This document shows positions 1 through 10,800 of a stretch of 48,124 bases of DNA, piece after piece. The position numbers and the translations under genes were made by a program. The stretch covers positions 1 to 48,124 of the forward strand of contig WAKC01000020.1 of NCBI GenBank assembly GCA_015523605.1, written 5' to 3'. Origin of the DNA: Candidatus Geothermarchaeota archaeon (GTDB taxonomy: Archaea; Thermoproteota; Nitrososphaeria; Geothermarchaeales; JDFR-13). The notes below the pieces were generated by a model. The model was given only the letters and a program-made list of their open reading frames with translations, had not been told where the DNA came from and did not search any database. Each line of letters begins with the position of its first letter. Positions within the stretch are counted from its first letter, which is position 1.

Positions 1-261
1 GATAAATAATCCATATAATATATTTAGCATTCGATAATCGCGGCTTTTACATTAAATGAATCAGTAGATATTTGTCTTTTTATAAAAACAGAAAATCTAA
101 TTCTTTCATAAGTATTTATTAAAAATAATGATTTAGTAGGATGTTAATAGTATATACATTTTCAGATATTACCTAACAGGGATGGGGTGGATACAACTAT
201 ATTTGATATTGAGGTATATAAATACATAGTTTTTAATTTATCATATCCATTTTTTCATATA

Positions 262-840
262 ATGAAGTATCTAGATAGATTAGGCCTGATGCTTCTAGTT
301 TTGATAATCATGTCTAACTTCTCAATGGTCTATCCATCTGATTTCACAGGTGATTACGTGTTATATGTATATGGTTCTAGATCATGTCCCCACTGTCATA
401 CACTAGCCAATTATCTAATTGATAAGGATCTAAAGTTCACGTGGTTTTGGATTGAAGATGAGGAGAATCTAAATGTTTTAAAGGCATTGGTGAGGGACTT
501 AAATATTACTCAGGGAACCCCTACAACCATTGTATACGTTGATAATAGGCCGACTGCCATCGTCTTAGGAGCAATTGTCGAAGATTCTTTCTGGAAAAAT
601 ATAATAGACAATCCAAGTGAGAATCTACGCATATATTATGGGGATAAGTTGATCAGAGAGATTCCTATTCCTAGTGGGTTTACAGAGAAATATATACCTA
701 AGAATCCGGCATCTTATGACGATATATATAGCTATGCAAAGGGCACTACACAAGAGGATCCACTGGAGTACCTACCCTCACTAATACTCATTGCGGTTTT
801 GATTGGGGCTGTTATACTGATTTACCTTAGGAGGAGATAG
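262..840 (+). CDS. Membrane-anchored thioredoxin-like protein (CPHC active site)
   Basis: ORF 187-840; likely ATG at 262. N-terminal hydrophobic segment, YGSRSCPHCHTLANYL redox motif, downstream TPTT cis-Pro-like motif, C-terminal TM LPSLILIAVLIGAVILIYLRRR. Confidence 0.75.
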   Translation: MKYLDRLGLMLLVLIIMSNFSMVYPSDFTGDYVLYVYGSRSCPHCHTLANYLIDKDLKFTWFWIEDEENLNVLKALVRDLNITQGTPTTIVYVDNRPTAIVLGAIVEDSFWKNIIDNPSENLRIYYGDKLIREIPIPSGFTEKYIPKNPASYDDIYSYAKGTTQEDPLEYLPSLILIAVLIGAVILIYLRRR

Positions 841-1575
841 TTATACTATAGCGATTTCCAGGATATACATAGTTAGGATTCCGAATATGAAGAACAAATA
901 ATTTTTAAGTCTACCTACTCCTTTAACTTTCCTTGAGACCTCGGGTATCAGGTCTACAGTCGCTAGATATATATAATTTCCTGCCATGAAAGAGACTAAT
1001 AAGATTGGCTCCAAACTTATGATGTCAGCTATCAATATGGCTAGTATCGTCGACATAGATACTAATACGTTGAGTAGGATTGCCTGAACCCTCGAAAATC
1101 CACTATACTTCAGAACTATATAGTCACTAACTTCCTGTGGAATCTCATGAAGAAGAACACCAATTCCAACCATTAAACCTAAAAGGAAATCTATCTTAAA
1201 AGCGTATAGAAGGAAGAAACCGTCTATGAAGTTGTGTATCAAGTCTGAAATAAGGTCCATATAACCAATTTCAATGTTTGATTGGAGATGATGTCTCTCG
1301 TGATATCCCATAACTAATTCCAAGACTGAGAAGAAGAGGAATCCAGCCATTACATAAACTGTTAACGATGGTTCACCAGTCTCTACAATCTCAGGGAAGA
1401 GATCCAGAAAGATGAGGCCTATAAAGACTCCAGCTGCATATGAGATGGAAAGGTTAAGGTCTATCTTCTTCATACTAAGTATGTCTAAGATTAAAATGGC
1501 GATCAAAGATATGAATATAGAGAGAAGTCCGAATACAAGTGCCATGGCTAGAGATGGATCGATATTTATAAACAT
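841..1575 (-). CDS. ZIP family metal transporter
   Basis: Multi-TM protein with LIHNFIDGFF and LLHEIPQEVSDY motifs typical of ZIP TM4/TM5. Confidence 0.88.
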   Translation of the reverse strand: MFINIDPSLAMALVFGLLSIFISLIAILILDILSMKKIDLNLSISYAAGVFIGLIFLDLFPEIVETGEPSLTVYVMAGFLFFSVLELVMGYHERHHLQSNIEIGYMDLISDLIHNFIDGFFLLYAFKIDFLLGLMVGIGVLLHEIPQEVSDYIVLKYSGFSRVQAILLNVLVSMSTILAILIADIISLEPILLVSFMAGNYIYLATVDLIPEVSRKVKGVGRLKNYLFFIFGILTMYILEIAIV

Positions 1576-1775
1576 ATTATTTTATATGGTGGTGTAACCT
1601 GATAAATTTGGATTATATTATATCAATATGTTTTTTAATATAGTGACTTTTTTGATGAAATGTAGTTCCCACTCTCCTGTCGACAATTCTCCACATATAC
1701 ATGTATATGTTTATCGAATATTTTCCACATACCATTTATACTTATCGAGGATACTCTGAATATTCGGATGATAAC

Positions 1776-3143
1776 ATGAATGTAGAGAAGGATGATGGGT
1801 TGGATTATATTCTTCAGGCGATAAGTAATAAGACTAGGAGGAGGATTCTAAAGCTCTTGGCTGAAGAGGCCCCCCTAACCTATACAAAGATTATGCAGAA
1901 GCTGGATATCAAAGACTCTGGCACCCTAGGTTTCCATTTGAAGAAGATGGCTAAGCTTCTAAGGCGGGATGAATTTGGTGAGTATAGACTTAGCGAGCTC
2001 GGGTGGAAAGCTCTAAATATTATGAAGCAGTTGGAAGGTAAAGAGGAGGTTGAGATTGGTGATGAAGAGAGGGAAGAGGTTGAGAAGAAGCTTCGTGTAT
2101 TTAGTGACCATCTAAAATTTGAGTATACCCCTAAGCTGGCTATGAGGTTGAAGGAGGAGAATGCAAAGGCTGTCTTTACCGATATCATAACCCTTGTTAT
2201 ACATCCGATGAGTAGAGAGTTGTTCAATGAGACTGTTGAGAGTATAAGTGATGTATTGACATGCTATGTACCAGAAGATTTGTATGATGATGTAGTGTTG
2301 AAATCCTCTGATGTATTTAGGTTTAATAAGTATAGGAGGGGGGACCAGGATATTGAGGGTAGGGATAAAGTGATTATAGCTAAGGTTGGTGAAGAGGTAA
2401 CAGGTGGATGGATAGATGCATTAATTTCTGGGCTAGTGACGTCACTAACCTCTTCACTCAGTGGGATAATAACGTTTTTTACGGGTGATAGGTTTACCAA
2501 GAGGATTCGTGAAAAGAAGAGAGAAGTATATATGACTGAGGAGATCCATGAGGAGTTTAAATCGGTTAAGCTTGAACTTACAGGTGGCTTCTTCGATGTT
2601 AAGGAGGGTCCTCCAAAGATTGTTGCATGGACTACCGACGGCGGGAAGCCGGACGTCTCATACAAGGTTGAAGGGGGTACACTCAACATATTCTGCTCCT
2701 CTGGATATATCGAGATATTCCTACCTGAGAAGCTCTATAAGAATGTTTTGATTGAGATATCAGGAGGAGTTTTGAAGACATATAGGATGAGGGCGAATAA
2801 CGTCGGGGTTGAGCTTGACGGTGGTATGGCCAACCTTGATGTTTTGCTGGATATGAATGGAAATATAAAATTCAGTATGAGTGGAGGTGTAGCCAAGACA
2901 TCCATACATGCCCCGGATGGTTTTAAGCTTGTCGATTTCAATATCCACGGCGGATATCTCGATATGAAGATTGTAACACCTCAAAGGCCGATTGATATAG
3001 ATGTTGATAGGGAGGGTGGCTGGATAGATATACAATTGTTCGGTAAGAAGGCCGGGTTAAAAGTCTATTCTGGAGGTGAACATCGGGTTAGAGGTGATAT
3101 ATCCGGTGGATATGGAAGGATTGTCATAGCAGAGCATGGATAA
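1776..3143 (+). CDS. ArsR-type HTH domain protein fused to DUF4097-like beta-solenoid
   Basis: N-term LDYILQAISNKTRRRILKLLAEEAPLTYTKIMQKLDIKDSGTLGFHLKKM wHTH; C-term recurring GG-turn beta repeats (ELTGGFFDV, KVEGGTLNI, EISGGVLKT, ELDGGMANL). ATG at 1776 preferred to 1701. Confidence 0.75.
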   Translation: MNVEKDDGLDYILQAISNKTRRRILKLLAEEAPLTYTKIMQKLDIKDSGTLGFHLKKMAKLLRRDEFGEYRLSELGWKALNIMKQLEGKEEVEIGDEEREEVEKKLRVFSDHLKFEYTPKLAMRLKEENAKAVFTDIITLVIHPMSRELFNETVESISDVLTCYVPEDLYDDVVLKSSDVFRFNKYRRGDQDIEGRDKVIIAKVGEEVTGGWIDALISGLVTSLTSSLSGIITFFTGDRFTKRIREKKREVYMTEEIHEEFKSVKLELTGGFFDVKEGPPKIVAWTTDGGKPDVSYKVEGGTLNIFCSSGYIEIFLPEKLYKNVLIEISGGVLKTYRMRANNVGVELDGGMANLDVLLDMNGNIKFSMSGGVAKTSIHAPDGFKLVDFNIHGGYLDMKIVTPQRPIDIDVDREGGWIDIQLFGKKAGLKVYSGGEHRVRGDISGGYGRIVIAEHG

Positions 3144-3176
3144 CGAGTTAATAGATAGAACGTAGTATCTCCATTA

Positions 3177-4061
3177 TTGAAAGTTATGATTGATAAAATA
3201 TTTGAAGGTTTGATATTCGAGTGGAAAGATGGTAGAGCATACCATTTAGATATCGATGCCAATGATGTCACGAGTTACATATTGACAATGGGTTCTCATA
3301 AGAGACTTGAGAAGATTAGGGAATGTATTGAGGTGGTTGATGAAGGAGGCTCAAGACTAACCTGGATAAAGGGATTCTATAAGGATATATTAATATTCGC
3401 TTTCAACAGTGGAATGGGGCCTTCATCAGCGGCTATCGCCTTCACAGAAGTCCTTAAGAAGTTGTATGAGGGTGTGAGACAGGGATATATAATAAGGATT
3501 GGAACCGCAGGGGCATTAGACAAATCTATCCCCCGATATTCATTGGTGATTCCCAAGGCCGCGGTGAGGAATGAGCATGTCAGCCGATATATTGTGCCTG
3601 CTAGCTATCCATCTGATATGGACCCAGTCATCTATCTCACGGCTCTCCAGACCGCCTTAGACAATGGATTTAAACTTGGGGAGAACTTATTTATTGGGAA
3701 GGTTGAGACGAAGGATGATCTATATTTTCAAGAGGGCTTTCATAACAGCCCCTTATCAGATAAGCTTAGGCAGGAGTATAACGCATTTAAGAGGATGGGG
3801 GTATTGGCCACCGAGATGGAGGTAAGCCTCCTACCTATCCTAAGAGACTATTTCAAGGGACTAGCGAGGAGAGATGGTCTAGAATTCCATCTTTATGTGG
3901 GTGGCATTCTATTGACGATTGGAGGTGAACTTGAGAGGGAAAAGATTAGTGAGGAGGAAGATGCCCTTGTAAAGATAGGGTTGGAGACGTTATACAATAT
4001 AAATAGATTTTTAAGGGGTGAATACAATATAGAAAATATACTAAGGTATATCTCCACTTGA
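3177..4061 (+). CDS. Nucleoside phosphorylase (uridine/purine phosphorylase family)
   Basis: SGMGPSSAAIAFTEVL, RIGTAGALDKSIPRYSLVIPKAAVRNEHVSRYIVPASYP, ATEMEVSLL motifs. Confidence 0.85.
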   Translation: MKVMIDKIFEGLIFEWKDGRAYHLDIDANDVTSYILTMGSHKRLEKIRECIEVVDEGGSRLTWIKGFYKDILIFAFNSGMGPSSAAIAFTEVLKKLYEGVRQGYIIRIGTAGALDKSIPRYSLVIPKAAVRNEHVSRYIVPASYPSDMDPVIYLTALQTALDNGFKLGENLFIGKVETKDDLYFQEGFHNSPLSDKLRQEYNAFKRMGVLATEMEVSLLPILRDYFKGLARRDGLEFHLYVGGILLTIGGELEREKISEEEDALVKIGLETLYNINRFLRGEYNIENILRYIST

Positions 4062-4092
4062 CAGGCTGGACTGTGATCTGGAGTTTGGGAGT

Positions 4093-4809
4093 ATGAAGGC
4101 TGTTGTGGTCGAGAACCTCGTCAAATTTTATGGTAAATTTCAAGCCCTCTATAATGTTACATTCGATTTTGAAGAGGGTGAGATATTTGGGTTGATCGGT
4201 CCTAATGGAGCTGGCAAATCGACAACCCTCAGAATTATAGCTACATTATTAAAACCATCTAAAGGCTCGGTCAAAATATTTGGTTTGGACGTCGTTAAAG
4301 ATGCAAACAAGATTAGGAGAATTATTAGCTATCTTCCTGAGGAGGCCGGGGCATACAAATATCTTACGGGTTATGAATATCTAGAGATGATGGCCAAGAT
4401 ATACGACCCCAAAAACTATAGTGAATATGTTGATTTTGGAATAAAACTATCGGGTCTCGGAGATAGGATATACAGTAGGATTGGGGAATATAGTAAAGGT
4501 ATGATGAGGAGGCTCTTAATGGCTAGAGCATTGATGACAAGGCCTAAACTTGCTATTCTTGATGAGCCGACTGCCGGTATGGATGTCGTATATGCAACCG
4601 AGATTAGGAGATTGATAAAAGAGGTTAATAGAGAAGGAGTAACCATCCTACTCTCCAGCCACAATATGCTTGAAGTAGAGTATCTATGTGAGAGGGTGGC
4701 AATCATAAATAAGGGTAGGGTGGTAGCCCTAGGCTCACCGGACGAACTTGAAGAGAGATATGAGAGTGAGAATTTGGAGGAAGTATTTACCAAGTTGGTG
4801 AAAGGATGA
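4093..4809 (+). CDS. ABC transporter ATP-binding protein
   Basis: Walker A GPNGAGKST, signature YSKGMMRRL, Walker B LAILDEPTAGMD. Confidence 0.95.
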   Translation: MKAVVVENLVKFYGKFQALYNVTFDFEEGEIFGLIGPNGAGKSTTLRIIATLLKPSKGSVKIFGLDVVKDANKIRRIISYLPEEAGAYKYLTGYEYLEMMAKIYDPKNYSEYVDFGIKLSGLGDRIYSRIGEYSKGMMRRLLMARALMTRPKLAILDEPTAGMDVVYATEIRRLIKEVNREGVTILLSSHNMLEVEYLCERVAIINKGRVVALGSPDELEERYESENLEEVFTKLVKG

Positions 4810-6071
4810 GTGCGTTAATCGAGCTTATTAAGAAGGAGATGAAGGAGACATTCAGGAATCCAAGGTATCTAATATTTACAATACTATTTCCATTAATCCT
4901 TTTCCCAGCAATTGGATACTTATATAGCTTCTCATTCCAAACATTCAGAGAGAGGGTTGCAACAGCCACAGTCTTGATTGTAGACTTTGATGAAGATGTT
5001 CTAAGTAGGCTATTCATTAAATATCTAAATGAGACATTAGGTATAAACACCATTTTAGGAGATCTTGGAGATATAAATAGCTCCAAGTATCTCGCCGCCA
5101 TAATAATACCTGAAGGATTTACTGAACGTCTTCGAAATCAGGAGCCAGCTGAAGTGGAGATATACTCTCGAATAGGATCTCTATCATTCACTTCAATGGG
5201 GATAGCTACATATGGAAACACTTTAATAAATAGATTTGAAGATTTTCTCAGGCAGGATATTCTCAGCAAGACCGGTCTAGACCCAGAGTTCTTCAACAAC
5301 ATGATAAAAACGAGGGACTTTGTTTATGTGGAGGAATGGGGTAAAACCGTGACCGCTGAACAGCTAAATGCACTGGCTTTCCAAGTCTATTTTGTCCCAT
5401 GGCTGATATTCGGTCTTATAATATCTATCCTTCAGGTCTCAGCAGCCATGCTCAGCGAGGAGAAGGAATATAAGACTTTGGAGACTCTTTTAACTCTACC
5501 GATAAATAGGAAGATACTAGCACTGGAGAAGATAATTGGTAGTATGATAGTGTCATTAGCCGCTACAGCGTCATATGCAGTTGGATTTGTTATATACATA
5601 TATTTCGGGGCAGAACTCTTCCTAGCAAACTTCCCAGAGATAAGTATATCACTTGACTATATGGTTGTACTTCTCCTTCTACTTCTATTCTTCCTAACAA
5701 CCTTGATTACTGGAGGGCTGGGCCTAATAATATCTTTGTTTACCCAGGATACAAAGACGGCCGAGAGCCTATCAGGAGGTGTGTCGATGCCCATCCTCTT
5801 CCTAGTGTTGATGGGGAGCTTTGTAGATGTAAGTACACTCCCAACCTATATATCAGCAATATATTATTCACTTCCATATCCATATCTAATGAAGAGTTTC
5901 GAGTATCTATTGGTAGGTAGAACCGATATGTTCTTCCTTGGTATAGCCGTAAACCTTGTTTGGCTCATTATAATACTCTCGGTCCTAGCCAAGATGTTTG
6001 ATAGTGAACGTCTACTCACCATGAAGGTTACATTCGGACGGAAGAAGAAAAGGTCTGAAGAAGAAGGATAA
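4806..6071 (+). CDS. ABC-2 type transporter permease (NatB-like)
   Basis: Overlaps the ATPase gene by 4 nt; N-term TM, long extracytoplasmic loop, 5-6 C-terminal TMs; EEKEYKTLETLLTLPI motif. Confidence 0.9.
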   Translation: MSALIELIKKEMKETFRNPRYLIFTILFPLILFPAIGYLYSFSFQTFRERVATATVLIVDFDEDVLSRLFIKYLNETLGINTILGDLGDINSSKYLAAIIIPEGFTERLRNQEPAEVEIYSRIGSLSFTSMGIATYGNTLINRFEDFLRQDILSKTGLDPEFFNNMIKTRDFVYVEEWGKTVTAEQLNALAFQVYFVPWLIFGLIISILQVSAAMLSEEKEYKTLETLLTLPINRKILALEKIIGSMIVSLAATASYAVGFVIYIYFGAELFLANFPEISISLDYMVVLLLLLLFFLTTLITGGLGLIISLFTQDTKTAESLSGGVSMPILFLVLMGSFVDVSTLPTYISAIYYSLPYPYLMKSFEYLLVGRTDMFFLGIAVNLVWLIIILSVLAKMFDSERLLTMKVTFGRKKKRSEEEG

Positions 6072-6109
6072 AGCCTTTTACTAGATATCCTATCAATATA
6101 TTATAATAT

Positions 6110-7366
6110 ATGAATAGCAGGATACCTGGGTTCTATAAATATTCGATGGAGGAAAGGTTGAAGAAGGTTGCTGAGCTTGTAGGTTTGGATGAAGATGATA
6201 TAAAGATATTGAAGAGCTTCGGTGATGTAGACCCCAGTATATTAGATGCAATGATCGAGAATGTAATTGGAGTATATCCAATGCCATATGGAGTCGCCGT
6301 CAATTTTAGGATAAACGGTAGGGACTACCTCGTTCCCATGGTTATTGAAGAGTCTTCAGTAGTCGCTGCTGCAAGCAATGCCGCAAAGATTATGAGGGAG
6401 GGGGATGGTATAGAGAGTAGAGCTTCGGAACAGATTATGATTGGCCAGATACAGCTTATCAATGTAGATAGCTTTGAAGATGCTAAGAAGAAGATACTTG
6501 AAAATAGGGATAGACTCCTTGAAGTAGCTAATATGCAGAGTAAGACATTGAGTAGATTAGGTGGGGGGGCCAAAGATTTAGAGGTTAGATATATAAATAC
6601 TAGGAAGGGTGGGATGTTAATAGTCCATATATACGTTGATGTTAAGGATGCCATGGGAGCGAATGTAGTTAATAGTATGTGTGAATCCATAGGCCCAATC
6701 CTTGAAGAGTTGACAGGTGGTAGAGCCCTCCTGAAAATACTGTCTAACCTAGCTGATAGGAGGATTGTAAAAGCTAGGGTAAAAATATCTAAGGAGATAT
6801 TGGGGGAGGATGTTATAGAGAGGATTGAATATGCATCTGCCTTTGCGGAATCTGATCCATATAGAGCGGCTACACATAACAAGGGGATTATGAACGGTGT
6901 TATAGCAGTCGCCTTAGCAACTGGCCAAGATACTCGTGCCCTAGAAGCTGCCGCCCATGCATATGCCTCGAGAAGTGGTAGATATACCTCACTCTCTAAA
7001 TGGTATAGTGATGAAGACGGTGATTTAGTTGGAGAGCTGGAGATACCCATACCAGTGGGTATAGTAGGTGGGGCTACAAAAGTCCATCCAACGGCTAGGA
7101 TAAGCCTGAAGATATTGGGGGTTAAAACGGCTAAGGAGCTGGCGGAGGTTATGGCTGCAGTTGGACTGGCACAGAACTTCTCAGCTATAAGGGCATTAGC
7201 CACCGTAGGTATCCAGAGAGGCCATATGAAGCTTCATGCTAGAAACCTTGCTATTATGGCTGGGGCAAGGGGAGAGTTAGTAGATAAGATAGCTGAGGAG
7301 ATGATTAGAGAGGGTAATATCAAATACCACAGGGCTAAAGAGCTTCTTGAAAAATATCGGTCTTAG
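6110..7366 (+). CDS. hmgA: Hydroxymethylglutaryl-CoA reductase
   Basis: ENVIGVYPMPYGVAVNFRINGRDYLVPMVIEESSVVAAASNAAK, NVVNSMCESIG, ALATGQDTRALEAAAHAYA; class I length (418 aa). Confidence 0.96.
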   Translation: MNSRIPGFYKYSMEERLKKVAELVGLDEDDIKILKSFGDVDPSILDAMIENVIGVYPMPYGVAVNFRINGRDYLVPMVIEESSVVAAASNAAKIMREGDGIESRASEQIMIGQIQLINVDSFEDAKKKILENRDRLLEVANMQSKTLSRLGGGAKDLEVRYINTRKGGMLIVHIYVDVKDAMGANVVNSMCESIGPILEELTGGRALLKILSNLADRRIVKARVKISKEILGEDVIERIEYASAFAESDPYRAATHNKGIMNGVIAVALATGQDTRALEAAAHAYASRSGRYTSLSKWYSDEDGDLVGELEIPIPVGIVGGATKVHPTARISLKILGVKTAKELAEVMAAVGLAQNFSAIRALATVGIQRGHMKLHARNLAIMAGARGELVDKIAEEMIREGNIKYHRAKELLEKYRS

Positions 7367-7418
7367 GAGACACATAGAAAAACTTTTTCCATACCCAACA
7401 ACTAAATATATTTTTAGG

Positions 7419-8381
7419 ATGAGTTGGAGAGATATAGATAAAATCCTATTGACAATATTTATAATCTTGATATTATCCAGTACAGTCAACCTAGTATATT
7501 CCGTACCCCGTAATGTAGCTGAAGAACCCCAACAAGAGGAAAACGCTACGTCTACATATCCCCTACCTAAAATCTTCAATAGCACACCGGACGAGCTTGA
7601 TATCAAACTTCTTGAGATTCTACAGAAGATGAGTGAGGCTATAAACATTACAAAGAAGGTTGATCCTTCACGGGCAGAGATTCTTGAAGGGATTAGGGAC
7701 AGTTACATCTCCAATGTCCTCTCAGGCAATTTCGACGAAGCAGAAAGAGACCTAAACATGTTTTCACAGATATTAGATACGATTGTTCGTGACCAAGGGG
7801 CTTTATCTGAGTTAGGAGTTGAAGAATATTCAAAACTTAATGATGTTGTGTTTGACCTATACGTAGAGAGTATGGTTACGGAGAATATAGGAGAGATTGT
7901 AAACCCACCTAGGGATGTTACAGCTCCACCCCAGGATTTGATAAATAATTTCAATTTATCTATTACACCCTCTATTGGAGTCTCACCCTCAGTCAACATT
8001 CATCTAACTGGTATATCATATTTTATCACCGTGATATTGGCTATAGTGGGGGTTGGACTCCTTATATACTTCAACCGAGAGAGAATAATAAATGTGTTAG
8101 ATGATGTCTCCCTAAAACTTGGAATCAGGAGGGCACCCATTACAACCGTAGTCGATGAAAAGAATTTCTATAGGATTTTCCTCGAGATTGCGGGGAAGAA
8201 GGGATATCCTAAAGCCGATTATGAGGGGCCTGTAGAGCATATCTTCCGAATAGATGATGAATACCTCAAGAGTGTCGGATATGAAGTCGCCTATACCTTT
8301 GAAGATTATAAATATGGATTGAAGAGGATCGATGAGAACAGACTTACAAGGATTTATAATCTACTTAGAGGGAGAAGATGA
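7419..8381 (+). CDS. DUF4129-domain membrane protein
   Basis: Signal/TM at N-term, second TM ISYFITVILAIVGVGLLIYF, C-term FYRIFLEIAGKKGYPKADYEGPVEHI resembling DUF4129; first gene of the MoxR operon. ATG 7419 preferred over TTG 7347. Confidence 0.7.
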   Translation: MSWRDIDKILLTIFIILILSSTVNLVYSVPRNVAEEPQQEENATSTYPLPKIFNSTPDELDIKLLEILQKMSEAINITKKVDPSRAEILEGIRDSYISNVLSGNFDEAERDLNMFSQILDTIVRDQGALSELGVEEYSKLNDVVFDLYVESMVTENIGEIVNPPRDVTAPPQDLINNFNLSITPSIGVSPSVNIHLTGISYFITVILAIVGVGLLIYFNRERIINVLDDVSLKLGIRRAPITTVVDEKNFYRIFLEIAGKKGYPKADYEGPVEHIFRIDDEYLKSVGYEVAYTFEDYKYGLKRIDENRLTRIYNLLRGRR

Positions 8382-9862
8382 TATCCAAACGAGTCATATT
8401 CATACTAATCCTACTCCTCCTATTCCTAGGTGCTGTATATGCGAGCCAAAAAAGGGTTAGACTGCCTATCTATACCGGGACTCTCCACCCTGAAAACACT
8501 GATAGATATGGAACAGCCGAGTTCGTGAAGCTTCTCCAGGACAGTGGATTTAGAGTTTCGAAGGGAGGGACTCAAGACCTATTCAGAGGGGAATATGGAC
8601 TGTATATCCTCATCGGCCCAGATTTTCTAATCTCCCCTGAAGAGGCGAGAGAGATCCTATCTTATCTCATGAATGGAGGGACGGCGATAATAGCTAGTGA
8701 ATTCAACGATATAGAATCAATCCTCAAGATATTCGATATATACCCCTCCAATTTAATTACACAATTAAATCCAGATGAATTGAAAGACCCTCTTATTACG
8801 ATCTCCTGCTCTATATGTGAATCTTTCGATACGATCGAGCTTGATTTACCAAGTAGCTTCGTTATAGCAGCTACAACTGACGATTTAAACACTAGATTTA
8901 GAGTCCTTGAGGAGGGTGACGACTACTTTATATATAGATACTCTGTAAATGGCATAACCTTCACGGCAACTGCCTCAGGAAAGATTGTTGATTTAAATGG
9001 AGAGTTTAAAACACCCGTGACAAAAGGGTTATTCGGTGAGATTACCACGAGAGAGAACTTTGTATATACACTCGATTTACTCCAATATACAGCATTTTCT
9101 GGGAATACCATAGATGAGATAACAATCTTCACAAACGATTTCACCATTATATTTATAGACATAGAGGGTGGAGGGAGGATAGTCTTCATATCGGATACAT
9201 CACCTTTTATAAACTTTTATCTAGAGAAGGAGAGAACAACCCCATTAATATATGATATAATCGGTTTTCTCCAGCCACCTAATCAAGATGTATTGATAGA
9301 TGTAAACCATTACGACATTATAGAGACCTCAATAAAACTTCCACATCTGGGTAGGATGATCCTAGCATCCCTCCAACAATATATTAAACAATTGGATAAA
9401 GAGTATACTTCAATATTCTCCGAGAATACCCTCCTATTAATGGGGACTATAACCTTGGTCGGACTATCAATGTTCACATCTCTAAGAAGGTATCTAAAGA
9501 TCAGGGATGAGGCTCAATTAGCAGGTGAGGATGTCGTTGAAAGGGATATCATAATTTCAACCGACACATTAATTCCCATGAAGGATATATATGGAAAGAA
9601 CTTTAAAGAGTTTGTATCCAATACCTATAGCTTTGCATCCATCCTAATATCCGAGTTATACGGAGTGTCAATAACTGATATCATCTATAGGAGGGTGGAG
9701 GTAGATGACGATATCTATAACTCAGTAAAGTATATCTATAAAATCTACAATAGAGTCTCGAGAAAAATAGTTTTTCCACTTATTTTTAATAAGAGAGGAG
9801 TTGTAAATAGACTCCTCAAATCTCTAGACGTAATTACATCCAAAGGAGGTGTAAATAGGTAA
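8378..9862 (+). CDS. DUF4350-like membrane protein
   Basis: N-term TM then YGTAEFVKLLQDSGFRVSKGGTQDL; TM near residue 350; position between the DUF4129 and MoxR genes. Confidence 0.7.
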   Translation: MISKRVIFILILLLLFLGAVYASQKRVRLPIYTGTLHPENTDRYGTAEFVKLLQDSGFRVSKGGTQDLFRGEYGLYILIGPDFLISPEEAREILSYLMNGGTAIIASEFNDIESILKIFDIYPSNLITQLNPDELKDPLITISCSICESFDTIELDLPSSFVIAATTDDLNTRFRVLEEGDDYFIYRYSVNGITFTATASGKIVDLNGEFKTPVTKGLFGEITTRENFVYTLDLLQYTAFSGNTIDEITIFTNDFTIIFIDIEGGGRIVFISDTSPFINFYLEKERTTPLIYDIIGFLQPPNQDVLIDVNHYDIIETSIKLPHLGRMILASLQQYIKQLDKEYTSIFSENTLLLMGTITLVGLSMFTSLRRYLKIRDEAQLAGEDVVERDIIISTDTLIPMKDIYGKNFKEFVSNTYSFASILISELYGVSITDIIYRRVEVDDDIYNSVKYIYKIYNRVSRKIVFPLIFNKRGVVNRLLKSLDVITSKGGVNR

Positions 9863-10800
9863 TGGATTTAACATTTGTGAGAGAGACTTGGGATAGGGTG
9901 AGGAATCATCTAGATAAAGTAATAGTAGGTATGAAGGATACTAAAGAGGAGGTCTTCGCTGCTCTAATTTCTAGGGGGCATATTTTGATGGAGGGTCCTC
10001 CAGGAATAGCCAAGACCACCTTAGCTAAGACCTTCGCCAGTCTATTGGACCTAGAGTTTAGCAGGATACAGTTCACCCCTGACCTTCTCCCAGCAGATAT
10101 AATCGGCACTAAAATATATAACCAGAGGACAGGCGAGTTTGAGACTAGATTGGGCCCTATATACTCGAATATCGTATTGGCAGATGAGATTAATAGGGCT
10201 AGTCCAAAGACCCAGAGTGCGTTATTGGAGGCTATGCAGGAACGTCAGATAACCATTGAGGGTGAGATCTATAAGATTCCAGAGCCTTTTATGGTTATAG
10301 CGACTCAAAACCCTATAGAGATAGAGGGTACATATCCCCTCCCAATTGCACAGTTAGATAGATTCATGTTTAAATCATATGTGGATTATCCGAAGAGGGA
10401 TGAATATATAGAGATTCTCTCGATCCATGGCGGAGTAGAGCCGGAGAAATTGGAAAAGATTATCGATAGAGATGAGGTATTGAAGATGAATAAGGCTCTC
10501 GACCATGTCACTGTCTCTAAGGATATGATGAATTATATCGTAGATATTATAGACACCGTATCTAATGATGACAGGCTTGAATGGGGGGTCAGTCCAAGAG
10601 CAGCTCTACACCTACTCAAAGCATCCAAGGCATATGCGTTGATGAATGGTAGAGACTACATTGCACCAGAAGATGTTAAGAGAATGGCATATCCAGTTCT
10701 TAACCATAGGATAATTCTATCTACAGAGGCTCTATTCAAGGGAGTAACTTCAATAGATATTATTGGAGAGTCGCTTAAGAAGGTAAAGGTCCCAATATGA
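9862..10800 (+). CDS. MoxR family AAA+ ATPase
   Basis: GRGHILMEGPPGIAKTTLAKTFA-type Walker A, LADEINRASPKTQSALLEAMQERQ, MVIATQNPIEIEGTYPLPIAQLDRF. Confidence 0.96.
   Translation: MDLTFVRETWDRVRNHLDKVIVGMKDTKEEVFAALISRGHILMEGPPGIAKTTLAKTFASLLDLEFSRIQFTPDLLPADIIGTKIYNQRTGEFETRLGPIYSNIVLADEINRASPKTQSALLEAMQERQITIEGEIYKIPEPFMVIATQNPIEIEGTYPLPIAQLDRFMFKSYVDYPKRDEYIEILSIHGGVEPEKLEKIIDRDEVLKMNKALDHVTVSKDMMNYIVDIIDTVSNDDRLEWGVSPRAALHLLKASKAYALMNGRDYIAPEDVKRMAYPVLNHRIILSTEALFKGVTSIDIIGESLKKVKVPI

Noticed and set aside
2264-2689. 141-aa minus-strand ORF
   Set aside because: Antisense to the HTH-solenoid gene, Ser-rich shadow composition.
6325-7203. 292-aa minus-strand ORF
   Set aside because: Lies entirely antisense to hmgA, Ser/Ala-rich shadow translation with no domain.
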